From Methylotenera_A sp963701715 (GTDB taxonomy: Bacteria; Pseudomonadota; Gammaproteobacteria; Burkholderiales; Methylophilaceae), in contig CAVPAX010000006.1 in the NCBI GenBank assembly GCA_963701715.1, forward strand, positions 248,001 to 312,000: a stretch of 64,000 nucleotides of DNA, in the 5' to 3' direction. A program made the position numbers and the translations under genes. Each line of letters starts with the position of its first letter. Positions within the stretch are counted from its first letter, which is position 1. This document shows positions 1 through 7,602 of the stretch, piece after piece. The notes beneath the pieces are model-generated. The model was given only the letters and a program-made list of their open reading frames with translations, did not search any database and was not told the DNA's origin.

Positions 1-748
1 CAACTTGGGCGTGATGCGCAGCAGTTTGTGGGGAGGGCTTTTGGATGTGCTGACTTATAATCTGAACCGCAAACAAGAGCGTGCCATGTTGTTTGAAATT
101 GGCGCAAGTTATTTTGCAGGCAAAGACAGTTATTGTGAGGAAATGCATGTTGCAGGGTTATTTTACGGCGCTTTCCAGCCTGAACAATGGGGCGAAAAAA
201 CACGTGATGTGGATTTTTATGATGTAAAAGCCACAGTAGATAGCTTGGCGCATGGCCAGGCCGAATATCGTGCTGAGGTTCATCCAGCATTGCATCCCGG
301 GCAATCTGCGCGCGTTTATATGCACGGCAAGCCAATTGGATGGTTGGGTAAGTTACATCCAAAATACCAGCAGCAGTACAATCTGCAAAAAAATACAGTT
401 TTGTTTGAGTTGGCTTTGATGCCGCTTATGCAAACGAAAGTGACTCAATATCAGGAAGTTTCAAAATTCTTACCGATAAGGCGCGATATTGCCGTAGTGG
501 TAGATGTGGATTTACCCGTTCAGACTATTGTGAAAGCAGTAGAAGAAGCTAAAATTCCTCTGTTGCATCAAATGCAATTATTTGATGTTTACCAAGGAAA
601 GGGCATTGCAGAAAACAAAAAAAGCCTTGCATTTCTTGTACTTATGCAAGATACTCATAAAACTTTGTTGGATATTGAAGCAGAAGCAGCGATGGCAGAA
701 CTGCTCAAATTATTGGAAAATAAGTTCGGCGCATCGTTACGCAATTAA
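1..748 (+). CDS. pheT: Phenylalanine--tRNA ligase beta subunit, C-terminal part (5' end outside the window)
   Basis: The reading frame is open from the first bases of the window and stops at 746-748, so this is the last ~248 codons of a much longer gene (the family is about 790-800 residues). The visible part holds the end of the catalytic-like module (GVMRSSLWGGLLD) and then the C-terminal FDX-ACB anticodon-binding domain, recognisable from FLPIRRDIAVVVD, FDVYQGKGI and the LVLMQDTHKTL strand. The beta subunit pairs with PheS in the cytoplasm to charge tRNA-Phe and edits mischarged tyrosine. It lies 49 bases before ihfA, the usual pheST-ihfA order of beta- and gammaproteobacteria. Identification is firm. 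Confidence 0.97.
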   Translation, partial: NLGVMRSSLWGGLLDVLTYNLNRKQERAMLFEIGASYFAGKDSYCEEMHVAGLFYGAFQPEQWGEKTRDVDFYDVKATVDSLAHGQAEYRAEVHPALHPGQSARVYMHGKPIGWLGKLHPKYQQQYNLQKNTVLFELALMPLMQTKVTQYQEVSKFLPIRRDIAVVVDVDLPVQTIVKAVEEAKIPLLHQMQLFDVYQGKGIAENKKSLAFLVLMQDTHKTLLDIEAEAAMAELLKLLENKFGASLRN

Positions 749-797
749 GTATTAAATTAAATTAGAACAAGCAATAAAGGTTCAGGGAGAGGATTGC

Positions 798-1094
798 ATG
801 ACATTGACTAAGGCTGATCTTGCCGATTTGTTATTTGAACAAGTGGGTTTGAATAAACGCGAAGCGAAAGATATGGTGGAAGCTTTTTTTGAAGAAGTGC
901 GCACCGCTTTGGAAACCGGCGATAGCGTGAAGTTGTCAGGTTTTGGCAATTTTGAGTTGCGCAAAAAATCTGAGCGTCCAGGCCGCAACCCAAAAACAGG
1001 CGAAGAAATCCCGATAACAGCACGTCGCGTAGTGACATTTCATGCAAGTCAAAAATTAAAAAGTAAAGTAGAAGAGCATTACGCCACCAGTTAA
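798..1094 (+). CDS. ihfA: Integration host factor alpha subunit
   Basis: This 98-residue protein is the normal length for IhfA and has the HU/IHF fold signature throughout: the LTKADLADLLFEQVGL helix pair, the SGFGNFELRKK strand, the R-x-GRNPKTGEEIPI beta-arm with the DNA-intercalating proline region, and ARRVVTFHASQKLK at the end. It bends DNA at specific sites as a heterodimer with IhfB and assists sigma54 promoters, recombination and replication. The ATG follows a GGGAGAGGATTG purine-rich stretch. It sits between pheT and a MerR gene, its conserved position. IHF would be relevant to the sigma54 promoter reported near 53.8 kb. Confidence 0.97.
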   Translation: MTLTKADLADLLFEQVGLNKREAKDMVEAFFEEVRTALETGDSVKLSGFGNFELRKKSERPGRNPKTGEEIPITARRVVTFHASQKLKSKVEEHYATS

Positions 1095-1109
1095 GGTCAA
1101 TAATTAACG

Positions 1110-1514
1110 ATGCTAGATTCCGCTGCAAAAGTGCAATTACCACCAATTCCCGCCAAACGGTATTTTACCATTGGCGAGGTGAGTGAGTTATGCGGTGTTA
1201 AGCCACATGTATTGCGCTATTGGGAGCAAGAGTTTACGCAACTTAAACCTGTAAAACGTCGCGGCAACCGTCGATATTACCAGCATCACGAAGTGTTATT
1301 GATTCGCAAAATTCGCGAACTGCTTTATGAACAAGGCTTTACTATCAGTGGAGCGCGGAATCGCCTGGATGGTGCAGAAGACATCATGGAAACATCAGCG
1401 ATACCTCAGGTCGGCGCCCTAGTTTCTAGTGTTGAATCTGCTTCAAAAAGCGATTTTGACTTCTTAACTTTCAAAAATGGGTTACGTGAAGTTATTCAGT
1501 TGTTAAGGGCTTAG
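1110..1514 (+). CDS. MerR-family transcriptional regulator (the ihfA-linked type)
   Basis: The 134-residue protein opens with a winged helix-turn-helix of the MerR family: RYFTIGEVSELCGVKPHVLRYWEQEF, followed by the RRGNRRYYQHHEVLLIRKIRELLYEQGFTI wing and second helix. After about residue 90 only a short tail is left, without metal-binding cysteines, so it is not a classical metal sensor. A MerR-like protein directly after ihfA is very common in proteobacteria; its targets are not established. It begins 15 bases after ihfA, so the two are probably co-transcribed with pheT. Confidence 0.9.
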   Translation: MLDSAAKVQLPPIPAKRYFTIGEVSELCGVKPHVLRYWEQEFTQLKPVKRRGNRRYYQHHEVLLIRKIRELLYEQGFTISGARNRLDGAEDIMETSAIPQVGALVSSVESASKSDFDFLTFKNGLREVIQLLRA

Positions 1515-1590
1515 GTTTTAGAAATCTTAAGTTGTTATCTAGTCAGGCTGCCTCAAGCCTTTATTCAAAAAATGTTTTTATCTTTAAATT

Positions 1591-1619
1591 CACCGGTTCA
1601 ATCTGTATCCGGTGCTTTT
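1591..1619 (+). terminator. Probable terminator after the pheT-ihfA-merR unit
   Basis: A perfect inverted repeat CACCGG / CCGGTG (1591-1596 and 1609-1614) with a 12-base loop is followed by CTTTTC. The stem is short and the T-run weak, but it lies between the merR stop and the tRNA gene, where a terminator would be expected. Confidence 0.45.
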
Positions 1620-1661
1620 CATTTATAATGCTCACTTGTTGCAATCGACTGCAACGCGGTT

Positions 1662-1738
1662 CGGGGCGTAGCGCAGCCTGGTAGCGTACTTGTCTGGGGG
1701 ACAAGGGGTCGCAGGTTCAAATCCTGTCGTCCCGACCA
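1662..1738 (+). tRNA. tRNA-Pro (anticodon GGG)
   Basis: The 77-base gene folds as a complete tRNA. The acceptor stem CGGGGCG pairs with CGTCCCG (1728-1734) with one G-T wobble. The D-arm is GCGCAGCCTGGTAGCG, and the anticodon arm CTTGT-CTGGGGG-ACAAG places GGG at positions 34-36. The T-arm carries GGTTCAAATCC. The discriminator A and CCA are encoded (1735-1738). The ihfA-merR-tRNA-Pro order is common. There is no integrase or repeated tRNA end nearby. Confidence 0.97.
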
Positions 1739-2198
1739 AAAAATATCATAAGTTTTTTTACACTTTACAAATAGAATTCTAGTCGTCTTCTGGTTATCTT
1801 CAATTAAATGTTCTTGGAAATAGACCCAATTACATTGCTCCGGTAATTGTTATATGGAACCACTTTGGCATACATTTTTATGCACCATTTTGGAGTTTTA
1901 CGCACTAATAGAGTGCAAAATTGACATATATATCAATAAGATAGCTTCTTTTGGTAAAAATGCTGAAATATTGTGGTAAAAATGCAAAAACTTCAATGCT
2001 ATCCATAAAATTATCTTGTAATTGATATTTCTTTCCTTGTTTATGCATAGGGTATTTGTTACTGTGTACTCAAGGGCAGTGAGAACGTGACCGCAGGTAG
2101 TTGTAGCTAATAATAAAAATAACTACGAACAAGTTTGGTGCAGTTTTTAAGTCAAAATTTTAAGTATTGCAGTATTTTTTAATTGTTAAGGGAATCTT
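1739..2198. other. 460-base noncoding stretch upstream of the TorF porin gene
   Basis: No convincing gene is present. The stretch is AT-rich. It contains the tandem NtrC-like palindromes listed separately (1881-1917), a TTGACA at 1921-1926 immediately after them, a further half-site TTTGGTGCA near 2134-2142, and a purine-rich ribosome site (AAGGGAATCTT) just before the porin start. I found no sigma54 -24/-12 pair with the required ten-base spacing between 1917 and 2199. Confidence 0.6.
1881..1917 (+). promoter_or_regulatory. Two adjacent NtrC-like palindromes
   Basis: TGCACCATTTTGGAGTT (1881-1897) has a perfect left half of the TGCACC-N5-GGTGCA nitrogen-regulator consensus and a poor right half. 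CGCACTAATAGAGTGCA (1901-1917) is a 17-base palindrome with the same spacing. TTGACA follows at 1921. Tandem sites of this kind are typical of nitrogen-controlled promoters, and TorF-type porin genes often neighbour glnK-amtB in betaproteobacteria. The missing sigma54 core leaves the mode of action open. Confidence 0.45.
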
Positions 2199-3143
2199 AT
2201 GAAAACTATTAGTTGGTTATTAAACCGTCAAGTGTTGAGCGTATTATGTGCAGCACCAATTTTATTAGGCAGTGCTCTTGCTTATGCAGACGAAGCAGCA
2301 GCACCAGCCGCTGAAGCAGCACCAGCCGCTGAAGCAGCACCTGCCGCCGAAGCAGCAGCACCAGCCGCTCCTGCTGAGCCAGCCTCACCACACTCATTTA
2401 CATTTAATGTTGGTTTGTACAGTGAATATATGTTCCGTGGTGTTTCCTTAAGTGATGGCCCTGCGTTGCAAGGCGGTATCGATTACGCACATAGCAGCGG
2501 TTTTTATGCAGGTACTTGGTGGTCTAATATTGATAAAAACTTTACTGGTCATGGCGATGGTTTTTCTGGCGGTAACAGTTTAGAAACTGACTGGTATGTT
2601 GGTTATGCACATACATTTGAGAATGGTATTGGTGTTAATGTGATGGGTAATTACTACTACTACCCTAACCGTGAAGATTCATATACCTACTTAACTACAG
2701 GATTTAGCGATGGCGATAAACAAGACACATTTGAGGCGTCGATTGCATTGTCATACAAATGGTTAACTTATACATTCTATTACATTCCTACTGAATACTA
2801 TGGTGCTGCTGCTTCAGGTACTAAAGACGGCACAGATGATACTGAGGGTGCAACTTACAATGAATTAAAATTCAACTATGCACTACCTATTGCCGGCTTG
2901 AATTTCATGGCTAAAGTAGGTTACCAACATACGCCAAACCTGTTAGGTTCTCAAAGTGATGTGGCGATTGGCTTAACCAGAAACTTTAGTATTCCAAGTG
3001 CGGGCAAGCCAATCGAAGGATTTAGTGCTGGCGCCTACTACACAGATACATTCAATGTAAAAAGCGAAGCATATTATGTAACTTCAGATGGTAGAGATGT
3101 TAACGAAGAAAAATTATGGTTCTTTGTTAAACGTACCTGGTAA
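2199..3143 (+). CDS. TorF-family (gcw_chp) putative outer-membrane porin
   Basis: The 314-residue protein starts with a signal peptide (hydrophobic VLSVLCAAPILLGSALAYA) and then an Ala/Pro/Glu linker made of APAAEA-type repeats, encoded by near-identical 18-base DNA repeats. From about residue 65 it shows the FTFNVGLYSEYMFRGVSLSD opening of the TIGR02001/TorF beta-barrel family, with many alternating aromatic strands and a C-terminal FVKRTW ending in an aromatic residue, as outer-membrane barrels do. It probably forms a channel in the outer membrane; the substrate is unknown. It stands alone between a long regulatory region and a strong terminator. Upstream NtrC-like sites suggest nitrogen control and fit a role in importing nitrogen compounds such as those used by the next 39 kb. 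Confidence 0.85.
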   Translation: MKTISWLLNRQVLSVLCAAPILLGSALAYADEAAAPAAEAAPAAEAAPAAEAAAPAAPAEPASPHSFTFNVGLYSEYMFRGVSLSDGPALQGGIDYAHSSGFYAGTWWSNIDKNFTGHGDGFSGGNSLETDWYVGYAHTFENGIGVNVMGNYYYYPNREDSYTYLTTGFSDGDKQDTFEASIALSYKWLTYTFYYIPTEYYGAAASGTKDGTDDTEGATYNELKFNYALPIAGLNFMAKVGYQHTPNLLGSQSDVAIGLTRNFSIPSAGKPIEGFSAGAYYTDTFNVKSEAYYVTSDGRDVNEEKLWFFVKRTW

Positions 3144-3164
3144 TTACTTACTATCGGTGTTAAT

Positions 3165-3192
3165 AAAAAAGGGTGCTTCGGCACCCTTTTTT
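3165..3192 (+). terminator. Strong rho-independent terminator
   Basis: Six A, then GGGTGC-TTCG-GCACCC, then six T. The UUCG tetraloop and symmetrical A/T flanks make it usable in both directions, serving the porin gene on plus and mmsA on minus. Confidence 0.93.
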
Positions 3193-3219
3193 AATGCGTT
3201 GCAAAAAACTCTCAAACAT

Positions 3220-4716
3220 TTATTTCATCGTTGGCATCACAAATTCTGTACCTGAGTTGTTATTACTTGCTGGCCAGCGTGAAGTGGTTGTTTTTAGGCG
3301 GGTGTAAAAACGTATACCTTCCATGCCGTAAATATGGTGGTCGCCAAATAGAGAGCGTTTCCAGCCGCCAAAGCTGTGAAAAGCAATAGGCACAGGGATT
3401 GCCACATTTACGCCTACCATGCCCACTTGTACTCGATTGGTAAACTCGCGTGCAGTTTCACCATCTCGAGTGAAAATGGCTGTACCATTGCCAAACTCAT
3501 GATCATTCACCAGTTGTAGCGCTTCTTCAAATGTTCTGGCGCGCACCACAGATAACACAGGCCCGAAAATTTCTTCTTTGTAAATGCGCATATCTTTGGT
3601 GACAAAATCAAACAAGCATGGTGCTAAAAAGAAGCCATTTTCATGGCCTTTGTGACTGTAATCACGGCCATCTATCACCAGTTTTGCCCCTTCGGAAACG
3701 CCTAAATCAACATAGCTTTTCACTTTTGCAAAATGCTGCGGTGTAACCAATGGGCCCATGTCCGCCTTTTCATTCAGTCCTTGGTCAATAGTGATATTGT
3801 TTGCTTTTTCAACAATTTTTTCGATTAATTTATCGGCAATTTCACCTACGGTCACTGCCACAGAAATCGCCATGCAGCGCTCACCAGCTGAACCGTAGCC
3901 TGCGCCAATCAAGGCATCTGCTGCCTGGTCTAAATCAGCATCCGGCATTACGACTAAATGATTTTTTGCGCCTCCCAAAGCCTGCACGCGTTTACCATTC
4001 TTGGTGCCGGTGCTGTAAATATATTCGGCAATAGGCGTTGATCCGACAAAACTGATAGCCTGCACGCGTTTATCGGTGAGCAGTACATCAACGGCCTCTT
4101 TATCACCATTTACCAAATTGAACACGCCTGCGGGTAAGCCTGCTTCAGCCAGCAGATCGGCTAACATAAGGCTTGCGCTAGGTGTTTTTTCTGAGGGTTT
4201 TAACACGAAAGTGTTACCCGTAGCGAGTGCCATTGGAATCATCCACAGTGGAACCATGACGGGAAAATTAAACGGCGTAATCCCAGCAACGACGCCCAAC
4301 GCCTGGTGCATGCTGTAGGTATCAATACCTGTGCCGACCTGATCGTTAAAATCGCCTTTCATCAGGTACGGCGCGCCGCAAGCAAACTCCACCACTTCAA
4401 TACCGCGCGTCACTTCTCCGCGTGCATCGCTAATGGTTTTGCCATGTTCTAGCGAGATTGCTTTAGCTAAATCGTTTGCATGTTCATCGAGCAATGCTTT
4501 GAATTTAAATAAGATTCTTGCGCGACGAAGTGCGGTCATTGCGCTCCAAGCCGGGAAAGCAGCTTGTGCAGCCGAAATCGCAGCTTCAGCTTCGGTCGCG
4601 GTTGCCATGGTAATTTTCGCCGAAATTTCTCCGGTGGCAGGGTTATAGATGTCGCCTAAACGCTTGCCTATGCCCACGGTGTGTTTGCCGTTAATGTAGT
4701 GACCAATTTTTTTCAT
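3220..4716 (-). CDS. mmsA: CoA-acylating (methyl)malonate-semialdehyde dehydrogenase
   Basis: This 498-residue aldehyde dehydrogenase converts malonate semialdehyde (or methylmalonate semialdehyde) with NAD+ and CoA to acetyl-CoA (propionyl-CoA) and CO2. It has the MmsA-type start KKIGHYINGK, the PFNFPVMVPLWMIP segment, NAD-site SFVGSTPIAEYIY, GAKNHLVVMPDADLDQ, the GSAGERCMAIS catalytic cysteine and KEEIFGPVLSVV. I take ATG at 4716: it is preceded by GGAG at good distance and leaves 14 bases after the aminotransferase stop, while the longer frame would run back into that gene. Together with the upstream beta-alanine transaminase it completes beta-alanine to acetyl-CoA, the BauC role. The two form one transcription unit. 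Confidence 0.93.
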   Translation of the reverse strand: MKKIGHYINGKHTVGIGKRLGDIYNPATGEISAKITMATATEAEAAISAAQAAFPAWSAMTALRRARILFKFKALLDEHANDLAKAISLEHGKTISDARGEVTRGIEVVEFACGAPYLMKGDFNDQVGTGIDTYSMHQALGVVAGITPFNFPVMVPLWMIPMALATGNTFVLKPSEKTPSASLMLADLLAEAGLPAGVFNLVNGDKEAVDVLLTDKRVQAISFVGSTPIAEYIYSTGTKNGKRVQALGGAKNHLVVMPDADLDQAADALIGAGYGSAGERCMAISVAVTVGEIADKLIEKIVEKANNITIDQGLNEKADMGPLVTPQHFAKVKSYVDLGVSEGAKLVIDGRDYSHKGHENGFFLAPCLFDFVTKDMRIYKEEIFGPVLSVVRARTFEEALQLVNDHEFGNGTAIFTRDGETAREFTNRVQVGMVGVNVAIPVPIAFHSFGGWKRSLFGDHHIYGMEGIRFYTRLKTTTSRWPASNNNSGTEFVMPTMK

Positions 4717-4730
4717 TATTAAAGCTCCAG

Positions 4731-6149
4731 TTAAATCGAGGCTTGCTGATGCAATGCCCATTGTTGTTCATTTTTCAGGTAATTGTTGGCATCTAAACCA
4801 GCTTCGCCTTGAGTAGCTACATATTTAATCGCATCTGCCAATGTGTTATAGATGCGATCAATCTCATGTTGTTCGATGGTCAGCGGCGGTGAAATGGCAA
4901 TGATATCGCCAGTGAAGCGTACGTGTAGGCCAAGCTCATAGCACTTGAGATAAACTGCAAAAGCAAATGCGCCCGCCTTCCCAGCAATAGCCTCAAATTC
5001 AATGCCTGCCACTAAGCCAATGTTGCGAATATCTTTTACCATCGGCAAGCCTTTCAAGCCATGTGCGGCCTGCTCAAAGTACGAGCTTAAACCGGCGGCG
5101 CGGCTTTCTAGTTTTTCTTCTGATAAAATATCCAGTGTAGTGATAGCGGCCGCACAGGCAATAGGGATGGCGCTGTAGGTGTAGCCATGCGGCAGTTCGA
5201 TTGCGCCCGTAGCAGAATTTTGCATAAACGCATCATAAATTCCGCGTTTAACCGCTACCGCCCCCATTGGTACGACGCCATTGGTGAGGCCTTTCGCGCA
5301 AGTGAGGATATCCGGAATCACGTCGAAATAATCCGCACCCCACTTGGTGCCGAGTCGGCCAAAGCCGGTAATCACTTCATCGAATATCAGCAAAATGCCG
5401 TATTTGTCGCAAATCTCGCGCAGCCGCTTTAAATAACCTTTGGGCGGAATAATTACGCCCGCAGAGCCTTGCATGGGCTCAACAATAAGAGCTGCAATGG
5501 TCGATGGATCATGCAAAGTAGTGATGCGTTGTTCAAATTCATTGGCGAGGGAAATTCCTCCATCTTCCGGAACACCTTTGGTAAAGGCATTATTTGCGAT
5601 ATCCAATGGATGGCGAATATGGTCTACGCCCGCCAGGCCATTCCCAAAAGCCTTGCGGTTGCCCGCAATGCCGCCCACCGAAACGCCACCGAAGTTGACG
5701 CCATGATATCCGCGCTCGCGACCAATGAGCTTATTCCGCAATGGATTTCCTGTGACACGGTGATACGCCAATGCGATTTTAAGTGCGGTGTCGGCAGATT
5801 CTGAGCCGGAGTTGGTAAAAAATACACGGTCTAACCCTGGCGGCATGTAATCTGCCAAGCGGGCTGCAGCTTCAAATGCAAGCGGATGGCTGGATTGAAA
5901 TGCAGGTGCATAATCTAGCGTACGTAACTGATCTGCGACAGCGGATGCAATTTCTTCGCGACCATGCCCGGCAGGCACACACCATAAACCAGCCGTACCA
6001 TCAAGAATTTGGCGGTTATCTACACTTGTATAGTAATTGCCCTTGGCTGCCTTGAATAGACGTGGCATAGCTTTAAATTGCCGGTTGGCGGTAAATGGTA
6101 CCCAATAATTTGAAAGATTGGGCAATTTGACTTGATCTGATTTTGGCAC
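4731..6149 (-). CDS. bauA: beta-Alanine (omega-amino acid):pyruvate transaminase
   Basis: A 472-residue class III PLP aminotransferase. The sequence carries the omega-transaminase marks TAGLWCVPAGHGREEI, FTNSGSESADTALK, GRERGYHGVNFGG, FDEVITGFGRLG (residues about 256-267) and the PLP lysine in DILTCAKGLTNG (Lys286). It would transfer the amino group of beta-alanine (and related omega-amino acids from polyamines) to pyruvate, giving malonate semialdehyde and L-alanine in the cytoplasm. mmsA follows 14 bases downstream and uses the product, and a PuuR-type regulator is divergent. The 156-base divergent region carries an inverted repeat pair. Substrate choice is inferred from family and partner; putrescine-type amines remain possible. 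Confidence 0.88.
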   Translation of the reverse strand: MPKSDQVKLPNLSNYWVPFTANRQFKAMPRLFKAAKGNYYTSVDNRQILDGTAGLWCVPAGHGREEIASAVADQLRTLDYAPAFQSSHPLAFEAAARLADYMPPGLDRVFFTNSGSESADTALKIALAYHRVTGNPLRNKLIGRERGYHGVNFGGVSVGGIAGNRKAFGNGLAGVDHIRHPLDIANNAFTKGVPEDGGISLANEFEQRITTLHDPSTIAALIVEPMQGSAGVIIPPKGYLKRLREICDKYGILLIFDEVITGFGRLGTKWGADYFDVIPDILTCAKGLTNGVVPMGAVAVKRGIYDAFMQNSATGAIELPHGYTYSAIPIACAAAITTLDILSEEKLESRAAGLSSYFEQAAHGLKGLPMVKDIRNIGLVAGIEFEAIAGKAGAFAFAVYLKCYELGLHVRFTGDIIAISPPLTIEQHEIDRIYNTLADAIKYVATQGEAGLDANNYLKNEQQWALHQQASI

Positions 6150-6183
6150 GCAATAATCCTTAAATATTACTTTATCAGCATAT

Positions 6184-6296
6184 TCAAGTGTTTAGAATAT
6201 TGTGTCAAGTCCGGTTTATTATTTAATTAACATACTGATTATTATAGTATTAATTTTATGAATGTTATTGTATATTTAACACTTTAAACACCTTGA
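6184..6296. promoter_or_regulatory. Inverted repeat pair in the bauA/puuR divergent region
   Basis: TCAAGTGTTTA at 6184-6194 and TAAACACCTTGA at 6285-6296 are the same motif (TCAAG[G]TGTTTA) in opposite orientation, one close to each gene start. Placement suggests operators for the PuuR-type repressor, with DNA looping possible. The motif is not a recognisable copy of the E. coli PuuR site. Confidence 0.4.
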
Positions 6297-6305
6297 GATA
6301 AGCAT

Positions 6306-6860
6306 ATGGATATTGATGTAGGCTTGAGACTAAAAATAGTAAGGTTGCGGCATCAGCTTTCTCAGCGGGCGCTGGCAAAAAGAGCAGGCGTGGCAAATGC
6401 CAGCATATCCCTTATAGAGTCGGGCAATACCAGCCCCTCGGTAAGTGCGCTTAAACGAATTCTGGCTGGCATTCCCATGACATTGGCAGAATTTTTCTCA
6501 GACGAATTGCCAGGGATGAAAAGTGAGGTGTTTTATCGCGCTCAAGACCTCATCGAAATTAGCGGTGGCGAAGGTATTTCATATCGACAGATCGGTTCTG
6601 CCAAAGCAGGGCATGCCTTGCAAATTCTATTCGAAAGTTATGCCATGGGTGCAGATACAGGCATGATAATGCTTGAGCACGAAGGTGAAGAAGGTGGTGT
6701 CATCATTTCTGGAAGACTGGAGGTGACTGTAGGTGAGACCACACGTGTATTGGGCGCTGGGGATGCTTACTATTTTAATAGCCGACAGCCTCATCGGTTC
6801 CGTAATGTAGGGAGCGAGGTCTGTAGTCTGGTAAGTTCGTGTAGCCCTCCTACATTTTAG
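6306..6860 (+). CDS. puuR: PuuR-type regulator (XRE helix-turn-helix plus cupin)
   Basis: The 184-residue protein is the usual length of PuuR. Residues about 8-62 are an XRE helix-turn-helix (LRLKIVRLRHQLSQRALAK, ANASISLIESGNTSPSVSALKRI). The C-terminal half is a cupin sensor: MLEHEGEEGGVIISGRLEV, GAGDAYYFNSRQPHRFRN. Relatives repress putrescine or beta-alanine genes and release DNA on binding the amine. It faces away from bauA-mmsA, so control of that operon, and perhaps of itself through the inverted repeats between them, is the simplest reading. The assignment to the exact PuuR orthologue is less sure than the domain call. Confidence 0.85.
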   Translation: MDIDVGLRLKIVRLRHQLSQRALAKRAGVANASISLIESGNTSPSVSALKRILAGIPMTLAEFFSDELPGMKSEVFYRAQDLIEISGGEGISYRQIGSAKAGHALQILFESYAMGADTGMIMLEHEGEEGGVIISGRLEVTVGETTRVLGAGDAYYFNSRQPHRFRNVGSEVCSLVSSCSPPTF

Positions 6861-7325
6861 TAAATGTTATGTGATTGATTAACTTAAATTTTACAATGGT
6901 TACAGTAGCTTAATTTAAATTCCATATAGCTCAGTGTCTGCCAAAAATGTAAGTTCTGGCACATCTTGCGGCATAACAGCCCCTACCCCTAGAGTATCGA
7001 TATTAGATTGATCAGTGGAATCATCCTCATTTCCAGATTCGGCAAAAAAAATCAAATTGTGCAAATTTGCAGATAAATAATCGTTCAGTTTCATGGCCGT
7101 GTCTTTCGTGGGGTTTTTTAGTATGTCCTGATATACATAACGGCCTCCCAGCAGAAAAATTTAGGGAAGTAATTAAGCCACAAATGAAAAAAGTGAAGAA
7201 TAGAGTGCAGGTAGAATGAATGTATTTAATCTTCATTGCTTCGCATTTCGCTGAACTTTCTTGCTTGAGCTCAAGTCGAATATGAAGATTCTTTGTGAAT
7301 TTAGTGTATTGAGAGAGGAATTACT
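6861..7325. other. 465-base stretch with at most one small gene
   Basis: Apart from the small minus-strand frame listed at 6915-7094 there is no supported gene. A perfect 12-base palindrome CTTGAGCTCAAG sits at 7264-7275, about 50 bases before the lipoprotein start, and could be a regulator site. A GAGAGGAATT ribosome site precedes 7326. Confidence 0.5.
6915..7094 (-). CDS. Possible small protein of 59 residues, unrecognised
   Basis: An uninterrupted frame from ATG (7094) to TAA (6915-6917) encodes an acidic peptide with a hydrophobic start (LSANLHNLIFFAES), an Asp/Ser/Asn-rich middle and the end TFLADTELYGI. Its composition reads like real protein rather than a shadow, but no family is recognisable and the ribosome site (AAAGACACGGCC) is poor. 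It could be a small exported or membrane-associated protein, the tail of a decayed gene, or chance. Confidence 0.28.
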   Translation of the reverse strand: MKLNDYLSANLHNLIFFAESGNEDDSTDQSNIDTLGVGAVMPQDVPELTFLADTELYGI

Positions 7326-7544
7326 ATGAGAACAAAAAACAACCTAAGTATGACTGTCGTAGCGGTAATGCTTGTGGTAGGACTAAGCGGGTGTAGCAGT
7401 ATGACAACACGGGACAAGAATACCGCAATTGGTGCAGGTGTTGGGGCCGTTGCTGGTGCGGTATTAACCGGCGGCAGTGGTGTTGGAACTGTAGGTGGTG
7501 CGGCTATAGGTGGTATTATAGGCAATCAAATCGGCAGGCATTAA
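7326..7544 (+). CDS. Small glycine-zipper lipoprotein (OsmB-like)
   Basis: The 72-residue protein has a lipoprotein signal peptide ending in the lipobox VGLSGC, so Cys would be lipidated. It then carries a glycine-zipper segment AIGAGVGAVAGAVLTGGSGVGTVGGAAIGGIIGNQIG, the Gly-zipper 2TM pattern of OsmB/SlyB/PcpC-type outer-membrane lipoproteins. Those are usually envelope stress proteins whose biochemical role is unclear. It is monocistronic, with GAGAGGAATT upstream and a perfect hairpin directly downstream. Confidence 0.85.
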   Translation: MRTKNNLSMTVVAVMLVVGLSGCSSMTTRDKNTAIGAGVGAVAGAVLTGGSGVGTVGGAAIGGIIGNQIGRH

Positions 7545-7571
7545 GCAGTCGGTTTCTATTAGATTAACATA

Positions 7572-7594
7572 GGGTGAGTAATAATTACTCACCC
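7572..7594. terminator. Perfect 10-base-pair hairpin between convergent genes
   Basis: GGGTGAGTAA-TAA-TTACTCACCC is a perfect stem with a 3-base loop, between the lipoprotein gene and patD. There is no T-run on either side, so it may need Rho or act as an RNA 3'-end stabiliser. Confidence 0.55.
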
Positions 7595-7602
7595 AACAAA
7601 CT

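Noticed and set aside
1662..1738. tRNA-Pro as an integration site of a mobile island
   Set aside because: No integrase, no repeated tRNA 3' end and no change in gene style were found downstream.
1953..1963. sigma54 core for the TorF porin (TTGGTAAAAATGCTG and the nearby TGTGGTAAAAATGCA)
   Set aside because: GG and GC are seven bases apart instead of ten; no other pair between 1917 and 2199 has the right spacing.
4717..4761. Longer N-terminus for MmsA beginning at 4761
   Set aside because: It would overlap the end of bauA by 31 bases, adds residues unlike the family and skips the good ribosome site before 4716.
7027..7236. 69-codon minus-strand frame
   Set aside because: Low-complexity, Phe/Cys/Ile-rich, overlaps the more protein-like frame at 6915-7094 and lacks a ribosome site.
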